A stretch of 64,000 nt of DNA from Alitta virens (taxonomy: Eukaryota; Annelida; Polychaeta; Phyllodocida; Nereididae), in assembly GCA_932294295.1 (NCBI GenBank), contig OW028583.1, positions 1,267,501 through 1,331,500 on the forward strand, in the 5' to 3' direction. Shown piece by piece: positions 49,696 to 58,340 of this stretch. The position numbers and the translations under genes are program-made. The notes below the pieces were generated by a model. It did no database searches. It saw only the letters and a list, made by a program, of their open reading frames with translations, and was not told the DNA's origin. Each line of letters begins with the position of its first letter. Position 1 is the first letter of the stretch.

Positions 49696-52600
49696 CTTAC
49701 CTTATTATCTGTCAGCTGAATGGTTACACCCCCATTTATGCACATAACACTGAGTGTTAATGCCGTATTAATAGCAAGACTTGTACGGCTACCACCTACA
49801 AGCTCTGGAATTGTGTTAGCAACATTCTCGTACTCCCTTTGCAAATACTTTAGAAATAATGCTGTACCCTTGTAACTCTTCCCAGTATACAACGTTGAGG
49901 GTTAACAAAAGCTTCGTTTTATCGAATCGTGTTGTTTTAGATCTGATAAGAAGTAGATCAGAATCTTTAAGCAAACCTTCGCAACGTAGTATTATACATA
50001 TCTCATTTGTATTAACCATATTGATCAATACATCTGCGTAATCCCTTAATATCTCCATAGTGAGCTATGCAATAGTACTAAAGATGATATCTGATCACTC
50101 ATGGTTAAAACTCCTCTATATATACCTGGGGGGAGTACTACATTAACTATACTAATTAAAAGTAGATCATTATATGCATACCTTGAGGGCAGTACAAACA
50201 TGTTGTTACTAATCACCGGTATTAACTATGCTCATTAAAGTAGATCGTGATATGCATACCTTAGGAGCGGTACTCCTATGGTAGTAATAATCGCTAGTAT
50301 TATAACTATGTACTTATACTGATAAAATGGAATGATATAACACACAGAATGTATTGATGGAGATATATTTATTATAGTATACATAGATATAGCATAGTTC
50401 TTAAGATAATAGATTAATGTGTAATAGTATAATATGTAGTGTTGTAAATCTGGAGTATATATGAATAACTCATCTGTGCAGTATTAACAGTAGAACACGA
50501 CGATTATAATCGTAACAATATATAGTAGAACATGAAGCGTATAATTGCAGTAATATATCTTGATTAATAAGTGATATGTAGATACAATGATCTAGCTATA
50601 TTCTATCATGTACATACTGATACTAAATATAGTAGCTTAAGGTGTTATCAATATAGTTATCGGATCACAGGCTGCCCATCGATTATCACTGTTGTCGAAG
50701 TTGTGGCACGAGGGTCTCGCATATGTGAACTATTGCTAGAATGGGTGTGCAGGGGTCTAGGTGGCAAGGGTTTAGGTGTACAGTGGTGACATGCTTGGAG
50801 GTTCTCTAATGTTGCGTGTGTGGTGTAACAAGCTGCTAAGTCAGTCAAGCCCTTCCATTTGGCTTCCAATTGGGGGAGAAACATCAGAAGCTTGGTAAAT
50901 TCGTATTTTGTCAGCTTAATCCCCCTCTGGGTCGGGTGCTCAGACGTGGTGGACATATTACGGAAGAAACTGTGTCATATGTGTTAACATTACTTACGAC
51001 TCCTATGAACGCAGCAAGATCATTCATTGTGGCCATTAGATCTCGCGCTTGTTGTTTATCTAGCATAGCTCCTTTCTTTGTGGGGATAAGACAATAATCC
51101 TGGTCATCGATGGTGTAAATACGAATGTGTAGAGAGACCTTCCCCCTGTATCTCTGGAGGGACAAGAACTTCCTGGAGCTGATCTCTCTGAACCAGAGGA
51201 ACTGTCCTTTTACCTGGACTTACATCTAGGGACTTGTTTGATTGAAGGACTGCGTTTATTCTGTAAGCCAAAATAAATAAATTAGTAACAATGGTGTTGC
51301 TATAAAATTACATTTAGATGTAGGTAAACTATAAACACAAGTAAGCGCTCACCGTTCCATAATAACATCAGGAGTAATGTTATGCTTTGGTTGGCATGTA
51401 TGAACACTTCTCTCTCCAATCCAGAGTGGTTAATTGTGAGTCGAGCTTTGTCATCTTTGTTCGGATGCTTTTTCATTAACCAAATCCATGACATTGGCAT
51501 GTTGAAAAGCATATTTTTATTTACCATTTAGTTGCGGTACGAATGAACAGAAAATATCACTTAAGATAGATTCAGAATGCAAGTGATCATCAGGCGACGA
51601 GTCATCCTAATCAAGTGACTAATTAACAATTAGCGTCAGCTAGTATTTAAATATCAAACTATTAGCCAGGATTTTGATGATATACGTTGATAGTAACACA
51701 CCCAATATTACTGGAGTACTTCATGTAGGTTTGGAAAATTCTGTAGTCATTTTTTTTTATAGGAAATACATATTCATCTCTGCCAGGTGTGACCCCGTAA
51801 AGGCCAAGAGCCTCTTGTGGGTCATCCTATGAATAAATTAAGGTGTGTGAACAGGGAATACTTAATTATAAAAAAAAAAATACATTCTTGACATTATTGA
51901 TAGCACTATTCCATATGATTGTTATTAGCTAAACGTATCAGATAAAGTACCATATTTCATTGGATAAAATATATTGGGTGACACAACTAAGAAAATGCCA
52001 CTTTGTTATTTTTTTGGCATGTGATTTTCATTGACAGTTGCCTCGAGTCTAGATTGTGGATTCTATTTGATACATTTATGTAAAAAGTTCAATGATATTG
52101 ATATGAATAAGAAAATTTCACGTTTGTGGTATGTGATTTTCATTTTTAGTTAAATCCAGTTTATGAAAATCATTGTAGATTTTAATGGGAAGTTCAAGGG
52201 TTGATAGTGTGATATGAGTAAGCAAAATGCCACTCTTTTTGGTATGTGATTTTCATTTTGAATTTACTGAAGTCTATTTGATCACTCTGAAATCTTAATG
52301 AAAGGGTTGGTTGGTAGACATTGGTGCCACCCAAAAACTTGAGATTATATTTGTTGAAGCTCATTCACTATCTTCCTTGATGAATTGTTTGACATGTTGT
52401 AGAGAGTTTCTGTCAGTAGTCCATCAGTTGTCCCATCTGGTTAGCCTTGTAGGCATTCCTAAAAGTAAATAATTAATTCTTGAAAATGGAGAGTTATGGC
52501 CAATTCACTGGTGTTAGCACATTAATCAAAATCATAATGTCTACCTGAAAAAAAAAACCATGTTAAGCAAGTTATGCAGATTTTCTGTAAGACACCTTAT

Positions 52601-55600
52601 TTTGTCAGGTCAGAGTAAGATGCAGTAATAATTTATATGTGCAGTTATTTCAGTCTGTTTGAATGACCTCTAAGGTTAACATGTTGTTTAACATAATTCA
52701 CACTTTGTCTTGGATGGCACCCATTATGTCAAACTGACAAAGAGCCGAGCTCCTCTTGTATCGCTGAAGCGTGCTCTTCTTAATCTGTCTCCATTCCACA
52801 GCTTAGGAATAGCTCTTGCTGTATATGTGTAACCTTGTACAATTGTTCCAATGAAATGTGGTCTTTGTGTCTTTTGGGGAAAGCAGGAACTTTACAAATT
52901 CTGATATGTTGTTGAAAGTTTGCTCATTGTCTTTAATTAATCTGAAAAGCATAGCCCCCCTCTGCCATATCATAAGTGACATTGAATTATCAAAAATCCC
53001 TGCACATCTTAAGCCTGATGTTAACATTGCTTACCATTACTAATGATCATGTATCTGCATGATCTGACAACTTTATACTTTTTTTAAAACTCTGGCACCA
53101 CCACTGGAATCAGGAGTGACATCCAGCTGCTCTCCTCTAGAACTGTTATAAGCACAATGGGCTTTCAGCTTGTAGTGCTGACATTTGCTGATGTCCTCAA
53201 TGTTTTGTGTGTCATGTAACACTGTTTAACAGATAATATTCTCTGAAAATGCTGAACTTGTATCGTGATAATAGTTTCATGCCTTTCTGTGTTGGATGAA
53301 ATGATGTTATAGACATTTTCCTGAAGAATTGGTGACTTATATCACCCGAATACTTTGTTTTCTTTATGTTATTAGAACATAAATATGAAAAAATATATAA
53401 AAACATTCATTTAACAGATAGAACTTACCTCTTCAGTAACTCTGCAAAGGGCAGGTATTGCCTCATCAAATCCCTCGTCTGTTGCTTATTCAGCATGATG
53501 CCTTTTGTTTTGTCTGCATTAGCAAATAGTCTTGGTCGTCCATTGTGTAATTATGAAGGGACACATGTCACAATCGTAATACCTTGATACTCCCTAACCA
53601 TGTTAACCCCATCCCTTATAGGGACATTAGCCCACTGATCAGCATCGATAATCTGCCTAGCAAAGTAGATCCTGTGTGTGCAAATTATTGGGATTCCACT
53701 GTGTTCCAACATGCTTTCCCCCTGGATATAATACATAAATAACGTTTCTTGGAATGACCAATGAGGATCCTCAGCAATTTCTGACAGTGTAACGTTGTAC
53801 ACTAATGCATAAGTTGTCTGATAACTTGCATTGTGCATGCTGCTAATGTTGAATGAGCAAATAGGTCAATGCCAAGAACTTCTGACTCCCCAATTGTTGT
53901 CGCACATACAATAATATCTCTAACCCTGGGAGGGGAGCTTTTTAAAAGCATTGGGAAATTAACACTGTCGTCAGCCAATGCCTTGGTAAATGGTCATTAG
54001 CATAACATAATTTTGGTTCTTGCAAACAGCACAGGAAATATACCATTGTCAACGCGGTATCCTAAAATAAAGTGTATGTCGTAAGCTTCGGTATTATATA
54101 CAATTTTCTTGGTGTTGTGGAGTAATTAACCATTCACAGACTTCCTCGGTTGTGTTGGAACCACAGTGACTGAGGTGTGAACTCGTTGTTTCTGCCCAAG
54201 TCGCATGTACTGTCTGACATACTAAGAAGTTGGGTGTGTGTCTCTTTAAGTCAAAAGTAAGGTCTGTTGTGGTTGGCATATCATTGGCAAGTTGAGCATA
54301 GCTGAGTATGGCAAACCTCTCATATCTGACATTCAGGTTATTGACATTTATAGCCTTTTTTCACATGTTATAATGTCATTCTGGTAAGTTTCAAAATGAT
54401 GAAATATTCGGCTTCCTTATTCTATAATAGCACAAATGGTCAAGTCATTTACTGTATCCACAACTCTGGAGCACTGCTTGCATTTGTAGAAGCGATCACA
54501 AGTATTTGTGGATTCTCACCTTTGAAGACCCTACTATCATAAACAGTTTTCAGTACAGCATGTACTACAACATTTCGCAACTATGTTCTATGTCTGGTGT
54601 TCTTGTTAAATAGTTGCATAATTTTGTTGACGAATCCTTTGTAATGCTATGATAGTGCTCATCTTTTACGTACAGAAATGTTGTCTTTGCATCATTGACA
54701 AGTTGCACGTGGCTGCTATGATTAACAAGTTGCACTTGGCTGATTAATAATCTAAATTAAGATTTTACAACCTTTCTCCATGCACTGTACAGAAACGGCT
54801 TACATGCTGTCCATAGGAGTGAGTTGAACACAATTTTCTCATTATCAAACTCAATACCTTGTTTCTCTTTGTAAAACTGTGATGGTTTCTGAACTTGCAA
54901 TTATAAAAGCTGTTTACTCACAGTATTCCAGTAGCATTTTGGTGTAAACATGGCAGCCTGCCTCTTTCTATGTTGATAAATCTGCAGAATTTGTGTGTTA
55001 ATCCCCCTGGTATGTCAGCTGTATTTATGGTATTCATATTACCAAGTGCTGTAGCTTGTCCATGTTGAAATATTACATGATACTGCTGAATGCCATGGCA
55101 TTCCTTTAAATACTTCTTGGTGAGTATAATTGGCTACCAGTTGAATGCAATGAAATGCTCAGTTATGCAATACTAATTGCAATCAAGCATATTCAAGGTC
55201 AAGTGTCAATGAAATCGTACCCATTACTGTAAGATGTCACTGAACCACCTGCATGCTTGTTGAACTTATATAATAGTTAATTGCAATCAAGTCATCGTAA
55301 AATTGCAATTGATAGGGGTCCTCAATGAATAGTTCAACAGCAGATGTAGTGTCATACTTTTAAGGCATTGTATCAATTGTTATATACAATTGGTCTATTT
55401 ACATAACTAAATGCAATTGGTGCGTTTTATTTAAATTACAAGGCATGCATTTACCTGTTGCCTTAGGGTGCTCTCATTGACAGATTACTTAAGTTTACTG
55501 ATAGCTTGTGTTACATGGATTTCATTGTAAATATGAATAGGAATGGTAACCATTGAGACTGAATACTGTGTGACACTTGCAATTATTTGAGTGAATGTTG

Positions 55601-57890
55601 ACAGCTTTTTGACATTTAAAATATTTCCACTAATAATGTATAAATTTCTTGTTGAAAAGAATATTAGCTACAAAATCCTGTGAATTTCATTTGCATTATG
55701 TGAGCATGAATTTTGGTTGGATTTTAAAGTAGTTTCTGACTTAGAAATTGAGCTTTCAATATAGTTTGTATTCGGAACAAAATGCAATTAATGACTTGAA
55801 ATATCACTTACGCTATTCGTGATACTTGTTTCCCAAGATGACAATAGAAAAGGACACAAAATTAAGTCCTGTGATTTTCATTCAGAAATTTGCATCATCT
55901 GTAGCCTAATGGTTAAGGCTGTACTGAACTGCATTCTCCTGTTTCTTTGGTTGTTTCATAAATTCAATTCTTTGGTTTTAGTGAAGTGCTACTTTGTAGG
56001 TTTTTTGGAGCATTTTTTTGTGGCCTATTGGTTAAGGCTCAGTCGCGTAAATTTTCTTGGGCTGTTTCCTGTTGTTCTTGGTTTCTTGAATTAATGGGGA
56101 GAAAAAGTGAAAAAGACAATAAGATGACGTCACTACACCATTGTTGCATGGATGACATCACAATGTAGATGATGTCATTAAACAATAATTATCCACTATG
56201 GTGACAGTGACCTCTGGTACTTTTTCTCCCCATTGTTGAATACAGCACCTGGAGGGTAAAAGCTGAAATTACCTAGGGGCAGGAGCTTACATATGGTGCA
56301 GTAGTGCAAAAGAATTTAACCAGATATATGTCACATATTAAGGTCTTTGGTATGATTGACAGCTACCCACGTGCTGTGAATGTGCTCTAGGCATGTGACC
56401 TTGACACTGCCTAATTAACCAATGCACACAACTTCATTTAGGCTATCACTGCACAGAACTTGTTTATGCATTGATGTCATCTTCGTGTGCATTTAATTAC
56501 ATGGGATGTTAAAGAGTTGTTGTTGTGAAGGACAGAACAAAATGTACTAGAAATTTTCACAAGGTGGCACTGTAGCAGTTTTGTCAGATAAGCACACCAG
56601 GTGGCTGGCTATACATATATGATTGTTATAATGCCCTCAGGTATGCATGTGCAGGTTGCATACACATATCATTAAGAGAAAAGACCTCCGAGATTACCAC
56701 AGACTTATTGTCATCCCGTGATAGCTCAGCTGGTAGAGCGGAGGACTGTAGAGGTATACACACTGACATCCTTAGGTCGCTGGTTCAAATCCCGCCCGCG
56801 GGATAATTTTATTCAATTTATTTTTATCCGAATACTTCAAGTTTATTAATTAGAACTGCTATTTTCATGGGTCACACTACATGACGGATTTTAACTGATG
56901 ATTGACAGTTTATGGAGGGCTGATAGAGAACATTTAGGTAACAATACAACACAGTTAGTTTATGATTTACTATGCGGAGAGTAACACTGGTAATTACTCT
57001 TATGGTGCTACTATTACATTTCAGTTTCATAAGCTGGGTTAGGTATCTTAACACACGAAGGTTTGTTTGCATGTGTGCTTGGTTAATTTATTTTGATTTC
57101 TATTCTTTATACCAATTATTTCACTGATTGTGCAATAGATTGGTGCAGAAGAAGTCTATAGTAAAAAGAAATATTAACAAGGTGGCACTAGTGCTGGCAT
57201 TTTCACAAAATCCACCAGGGGGCTTAGCCATGTGTCGCAATGATGCAGGTGCATGCCCTCAGGTGTGCCTGCTTAGGTAGCGCATATCATTAAGAGAAAA
57301 GACCTCAGTGATTACCCAGGACTTATTGTCATCCCGTGATAGCTCAGCTGGTAGAGCGGAGGACTGTAGAGGTATACACACTGACATCCTTAGGTCGCTG
57401 GTTCAAATCCGGCTCGCGGGAGATTTTTAATTTTGCTACTAGCTGGAGAACCTGTAACTTATGTTTCCTCATATCTGTACTCTCACAACTAATCCAAACA
57501 AGAGAAAGTGTAGTTTATCAAACATAACCATTAAATTGTTATGCAGAATATTTGGCTATATTCTCCAATGAAATGTGCTTATCCAATCAGATCTCTTCGT
57601 TCATACCATGTGACTGTCCAATAGTTTGTTATATTGGATTGACAATTTATATATATTGGACAAATAAAAGTTATATTTGACAGAAAAAAAAGATGTATTG
57701 GACCGATAAGTTATATTTAATTCTTTTTTTTTTTCAGAACAAACAAGGCTTTTTATTTGTATTGGAGAATATAACAAATAGTGGATGGAAAGTCATCCAA
57801 TATAGACTATATTGGACATTATAAAGAGTTTTATTAGGACCTATATTCAGAAAGCTATGTTGAACTCAACTAGCACCAGTCCTCTATCTG

Positions 57891-57929
<39 letters not shown>

Positions 57930-57938
57930 GTTTTTCTG

Positions 57939-57971
<33 letters not shown>

Positions 57972-58340
57972 AGCCATTCTTCATCCAATAAAACTCTATG
58001 TTGACCCCTTGCCATCCATTATTTGTATAGTGCCTCATTGTCCTGCTAACGACCAGATGGCTATGTCTTCTGGGTTTCGTTAAATGAAACTAAAACAAGT
58101 CTGCCACCATACCAAATTTCCTGACACATCTCACTGTCATTCGTGTTTTCTTTTTTCCTGCAGAATCTCCAGTGCACTTACTTCTTGTCGAAGATAGAAA
58201 CCCGGATCACTCTAGTCGTGATATTCGAGACCAAAAAGGCCGAAAAGGACAGTGGGGTCAACAACTTCTTGGTGGATTTGACGACGCTTCTCAGGGGAAC
58301 CAAGTTATTTGCGTCATTAAAACCAGGAATTAAGGGATGA
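32971..58340 (+). CDS. KICS2: KICS2 (C12orf66), KICSTOR complex subunit, complete
   Basis: Ten coding exons: 32971-33063, 33412-33552, 33997-34172, 34624-34770, 36059-36197, 37696-37719, 38852-39039, 39394-39562, 40842-40943, 58164-58340. They total 1356 nt and 451 aa (human 445), with all junctions in phase. The product belongs to KICSTOR, which places the GATOR1 complex on lysosomes and restrains mTORC1 when amino acids or glucose are scarce. Family landmarks in order: FAYDKAKE, AEKTYSSL, MFHHPILAPL, FSLYFYDVLS, GYHHPSKYVETPRGG with YPAIFSYP, KHWPNIISIITDPTSGL, ITLVVIFETKKAEKDS and the C-terminus FASLKPGIKG, almost identical to the human end. Exon 6 is a 24-base microexon (DPAAHEQM) and is the least certain part; skipping it also keeps frame. 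The last intron is 17.2 kb and contains the accessory array. Confidence 0.96.
34835..35420. repeat. Composite direct plus inverted repeat in a KICS2 intron
   Basis: A direct repeat of about 30 bp (CCTCTTGCTTATTGTCTTAT) occurs at about 34849-34870 and 35390-35418. Between the copies, arms of about 70 bp at 34904-34975 and 35284-35357 are inverted relative to each other (CTTGGCTCTTG with CAAGAGCCAAGG). Confidence 0.65.
36319..36618 (+). mobile_element. tRNA-derived SINE, longest copy
   Basis: The head GTAGCTGGGTGGTCTAATGG (box A-like) and GGGTTCAATCCCG (box B) resembles a tRNA promoter, but the cloverleaf is not a functional tRNA. The body includes TGTCTATACTGAGGCAAGTA, GGTGGACTCCTCCTC and GATAGCGGCAAGAACTT, and the tail is TATC-like. 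Related copies: 14030, 25505, 32752, 37100, 60930 and 61095. Confidence 0.85.
37100..37265 (+). mobile_element. SINE copy, headless
   Basis: Contains CATCCCAGCTGGATCTCGAT, CATGAGATGTTAAAATG and GGTGTGGACTCCAAGCC, the variant also seen at 60930. Confidence 0.72.
37269..37387. mobile_element. 119-bp foldback element with 21-bp perfect inverted ends
   Basis: The ends at 37269-37289 and 37367-37387 are perfect reverse complements (CCCAGATAGCATTCCAAATC and the matching GATTTGGAATGCTATCTGGG). The centre has ATCG-based short repeats. It abuts the end of the SINE on its left. Confidence 0.88.
39630..39924. mobile_element. Inverted-repeat element, family D, copy 1
   Basis: About 295 bp flanked by inverted ends with the core CAGTATAGCGGACCCA. 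It matches 42420-42723 in opposite orientation (shared TTGTGCTAGAACTTCAA and GTAAAGACAG). It lies 67 bases past the KICS2 exon 8 donor. Confidence 0.88.
40080..40330 (+). other. Sequence shared with the intronic array (IEWGTDG segment)
   Basis: At 40269-40296, about 26 of 28 bases match the minus strand at about 48602-48629, which encodes DNIEWGTDG in the accessory array; here the plus strand reads DDIEWGTDG followed shortly by a stop. Probably a fragment of the same family lying in the preceding KICS2 intron. Confidence 0.5.
41364..41580 (+). mobile_element. tRNA-derived SINE, second family
   Basis: The head GGGGACCTAGCTCAGTGGTA with GGGTTCAATTCCCGG has box A and box B, but its ends do not pair into an acceptor stem. 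The downstream body shows no similarity to the 36319 family. Confidence 0.65.
42420..42723. mobile_element. Inverted-repeat element, family D, copy 2
   Basis: 304 bp from GGTTTAGTGCAGTATAGCGG to CCGCTATACTGCAATTTTTCC, inserted in an AT repeat that hides any target duplication. Opposite in orientation to 39630-39924. Confidence 0.88.
43089..43483. mobile_element. Inverted-repeat element, family A, copy with good ends
   Basis: 395 bp with ends TAAAGTTGCACTGTCTGTCA and TGACAGACTGTGCACCTTTA, nearly perfect inverted repeats. The interior shares AATCAAGGCACACTAAAT, TTGTGACGTCATCACT and TTTTTGATGGCATGAAAAA with 28571-28970. Confidence 0.85.
43994..44387. mobile_element. Inverted-repeat element, family A, reverse copy
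   Basis: About 394 bp from TAAAGCTGGATTGTCACTC to AAGTGGAGCTTTA; near full-length reverse complement of 28571-28970. A partial relative lies at about 1045-1130. Confidence 0.83.
44408..44720. mobile_element. Dispersed repeat, family E, copy 1
   Basis: Matches the minus strand at about 61555-61893 (shared ATTTTCACGG, GACAGAATACTGCAAT and AGCAGCAGTATTTTTAGTGC). The 128-codon open frame from 44503 lies in this repeat and is not supported as a gene. Confidence 0.72.
45107..45262. repeat. G/C-skewed dispersed repeat
   Basis: Starts GGGGCAGATCTAGGATTTTT, passes through GGGGGGGGTCAGG and GGGGGGTCCGGGGGC and ends CCCCTGACCCCCTCTAAACC. No second copy lies in the window, but the layout resembles non-autonomous elements. 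Confidence 0.45.
46150..46185. repeat. Conserved hairpin module, copy 1
   Basis: GTGACCCCACAAAGGCC pairs imperfectly with the following GCCTGTAGTGGGTCA arm across a tight loop. Same module at 48064-48100 and 51789-51825. Confidence 0.7.
46585..46690. repeat. 105-bp block, copy 1 of 4
   Basis: Contains AAGTGATCATCAGGCGACCA, AATCAAGTGACTTATTAAC and CAATTGCAATTAGTGATC. Other copies at 47488-47592, 47819-47925 and 51574-51660. Confidence 0.82.
47488..47592. repeat. 105-bp block, copy 2 of 4
   Basis: GAGTGATCATCAGGCGACGA followed by AACAATTGCAATTAGCGATC, as in the other copies. No hairpin follows this copy. Confidence 0.82.
47819..47925. repeat. 105-bp block, copy 3 of 4
   Basis: Followed at 48064 by the hairpin with the same spacing (about 215-245 bp) as in copy 4, so block plus hairpin were duplicated as one module. 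Confidence 0.82.
48064..48100. repeat. Conserved hairpin module, copy 2
   Basis: Arms GTGACCCCATAAAGGCT and AGCCTCTTGTGGGTCAC around a three-base loop; about 13 of 17 positions pair. Confidence 0.75.
48200..48400. repeat. Two copies of the ATGCCAC...TGTGATTTTCATTT motif
   Basis: Motif AAGAAAATGCCACATTTCTT then GGCATGTGATTTTCATTT near 48245-48284, and a shorter version near 48363-48400. The flank also matches 51950-52060 (ACACAACTAAGAAAATGCCA there), so the whole module is paralogous. Confidence 0.75.
48294..49010 (-). pseudogene. PC4-like gene copy, broken
   Basis: Minus strand. The segment about 48780-49010 parallels the open copy at 50985-51200: KFLTLQRYKGRLSLHLRVYT, then VDDQD followed at once by a stop, then IPTKKGATLDKQQTRDLL. 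The stop lies where a 6-base in-frame deletion removed part of a YCL triplet group present in the other copy; a second stop sits just before the domain (WY*EII). A following exon-like segment (48410-48681) encodes DNIEWGTDG and GKNVYCRAKKASNIIDIRH. The PC4 assignment rests on the pattern of a basic K/RGK beta strand followed by TKKG and an L..QQ helix and is a family-level guess. Confidence 0.55.
49291..50058 (-). pseudogene. Unidentified coding-like segments with a frame change
   Basis: Minus strand. A frame from 50058 (MEILRDYADVLINMVNTNE) loses register near 49890, where the neighbouring frame (YTGKSYKGTALFLKYLQ) takes over. It runs to a GTAAGT donor near 49700 beside an AT repeat, and another segment (VLKEELTVSLPLQQFVNMMY) follows after an acceptor near 49596. 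Composition looks protein-coding in each piece. I do not recognise the protein; it may be part of the array's gene or an independent remnant. Confidence 0.45.
50657..51527 (-). CDS. Candidate PC4-like (p15 coactivator) gene, open copy
   Basis: Minus strand, probably multi-exon. A leading segment (about 51353-51527, KKHPNKDDKARLTINHSG) ends at a GTGAGC donor. The central segment (about 50995-51210) reads GQFLWFREISSRKFLSLQRY, RGKVSLHIRIY, then TKKGAMLDKQQARDLMATM and ends at a GTAAGT donor. A last segment (50657-50956) reads HPTQRGIKLTKYEFTKLLMF. The arrangement (aromatic strand, basic RGKV strand, TKKG turn, helix) resembles the PC4 DNA-binding domain. Exon boundaries are tentative: the gap between the last two segments is very short and the phase could not be closed. 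A paralogue at 48.3-49.0 kb is broken. Confidence 0.45.
51574..51660. repeat. 105-bp block, copy 4 of 4, internally shortened
   Basis: AAGTGATCATCAGGCGACGA and TAATCAAGTGACTAATTAAC match the other copies; the TGCAATTAG part is rearranged. Confidence 0.8.
51789..51825. repeat. Conserved hairpin module, copy 3
   Basis: GTGACCCCGTAAAGGCC and GCCTCTTGTGGGTCA arms as in copies 1 and 2. Confidence 0.75.
51981..52275. repeat. Three copies of the ATGCCAC...TGTGATTTTCATTT motif
   Basis: Copies near 51981-52050, 52101-52155 and 52211-52275 share AAGAAAATGCCAC or a variant and GGTATGTGATTTTCATTTT. On the minus strand they can be read as short repeats beginning MKITYQKEWHF or MKITYHKREIF, so they could be coding tails or 3' regulatory repeats. 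Confidence 0.7.
52803..53640 (-). pseudogene. Second broken PC4-like copy
   Basis: Minus strand. The segment about 53430-53640 contains VREYQGITIVTC, then a stop and frame change, then MDDQDYLL and in another frame KGIMLNKQQTRDLM, in the same order as the open copy at 51 kb. The segment 53240-53340 (SITSFHPTQKGMKLLSRYKF) matches the HPTQRGIKL segment at 50.9 kb. A third piece at 52803-53027 (WQRGAMLFRLIKDNEQTF) looks like another related tail. At least two frame changes and one stop make it a pseudogene. Confidence 0.5.
53640..55130 (-). pseudogene. Decayed coding-like region, unknown protein
   Basis: Minus strand. Several stretches read as protein in changing frames: near 55100-54960 (FQHGQATALGNMNTINTADI), 54900-54770 (SQFYKEKQGIEFDNEKIVFN), 54340-54090 (RYERFAILSYAQLANDMP), 53990-53840 (SPPRVRDIIVCATTIGESEV) and 53830-53650. 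Stops and frame shifts separate them. I cannot name the family. A structural-type protein of an old viral insertion or a second gene of the array are both possible. Confidence 0.4.
56715..56803 (+). tRNA. tRNA-Tyr (GTA) with 16-base intron, degraded copy
   Basis: Intact D arm (GATAGCTCAGCTGGTAGAGC) and anticodon loop CTGTAG with GTA. An intron of about 16 bases (AGGTATACACACTGAC) lies after position 37, as in eukaryotic tRNA-Tyr genes. The T stem (GCTGG against CCCGC) has one mismatch and the acceptor stem has an A7-C66 mismatch; the copy at 57333 has neither. Probably a decaying paralogue. Confidence 0.85.
57333..57421 (+). tRNA. tRNA-Tyr (GTA) with 16-base intron
   Basis: 89 bases including the intron (73 mature). 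Acceptor CCCGTGA pairs with TCGCGGG, the T stem GCTGG with CCGGC around TTCAAAT, and the anticodon stem GAGGA with TCCTT around CTGTAGA. Discriminator A. Box A and box B are intact. It charges tyrosine in cytosolic translation. Same orientation as the host gene KICS2. Confidence 0.95.
57892..57971. repeat. TATC microsatellite
   Basis: (TATC)n with one interruption (TGTTTTTCTG). Confidence 0.95.

Larger units (their letters stand above)
56549..57421 (+). repeat. Direct duplication of about 255 bp carrying a tRNA gene
   Basis: 56549-56803 and 57167-57421 are similar throughout (shared AAGGTGGCACT, ATATCATTAAGAGAAAAGAC, GACTTATTGTCATCCCGTGA), with a 618-bp period. The DNA between them is unrelated to the duplicated part. 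Confidence 0.85.
40944..58163. other. Last KICS2 intron, 17.2 kb, accessory region
   Basis: Bounded by the GTGGGT donor at 40944 and the CTGCAG acceptor at 58161-58163. Contents in order: SINE (41364), family D, A, A and E elements (42.4-44.7 kb), a G-rich dispersed repeat (45.1 kb), an array of coding-like segments and repeated modules (46.1-55.1 kb), two tRNA-Tyr genes (56.7 and 57.3 kb) and a TATC microsatellite (57.9 kb). The stretch 55.1-56.5 kb shows nothing definite. Confidence 0.8.

Noticed and set aside
55900..56045. Two TAGCCTAATGGTTAAGGCT-like stretches resembling tRNA D arms
   Set aside because: No matching T arm or stems; left unassigned.
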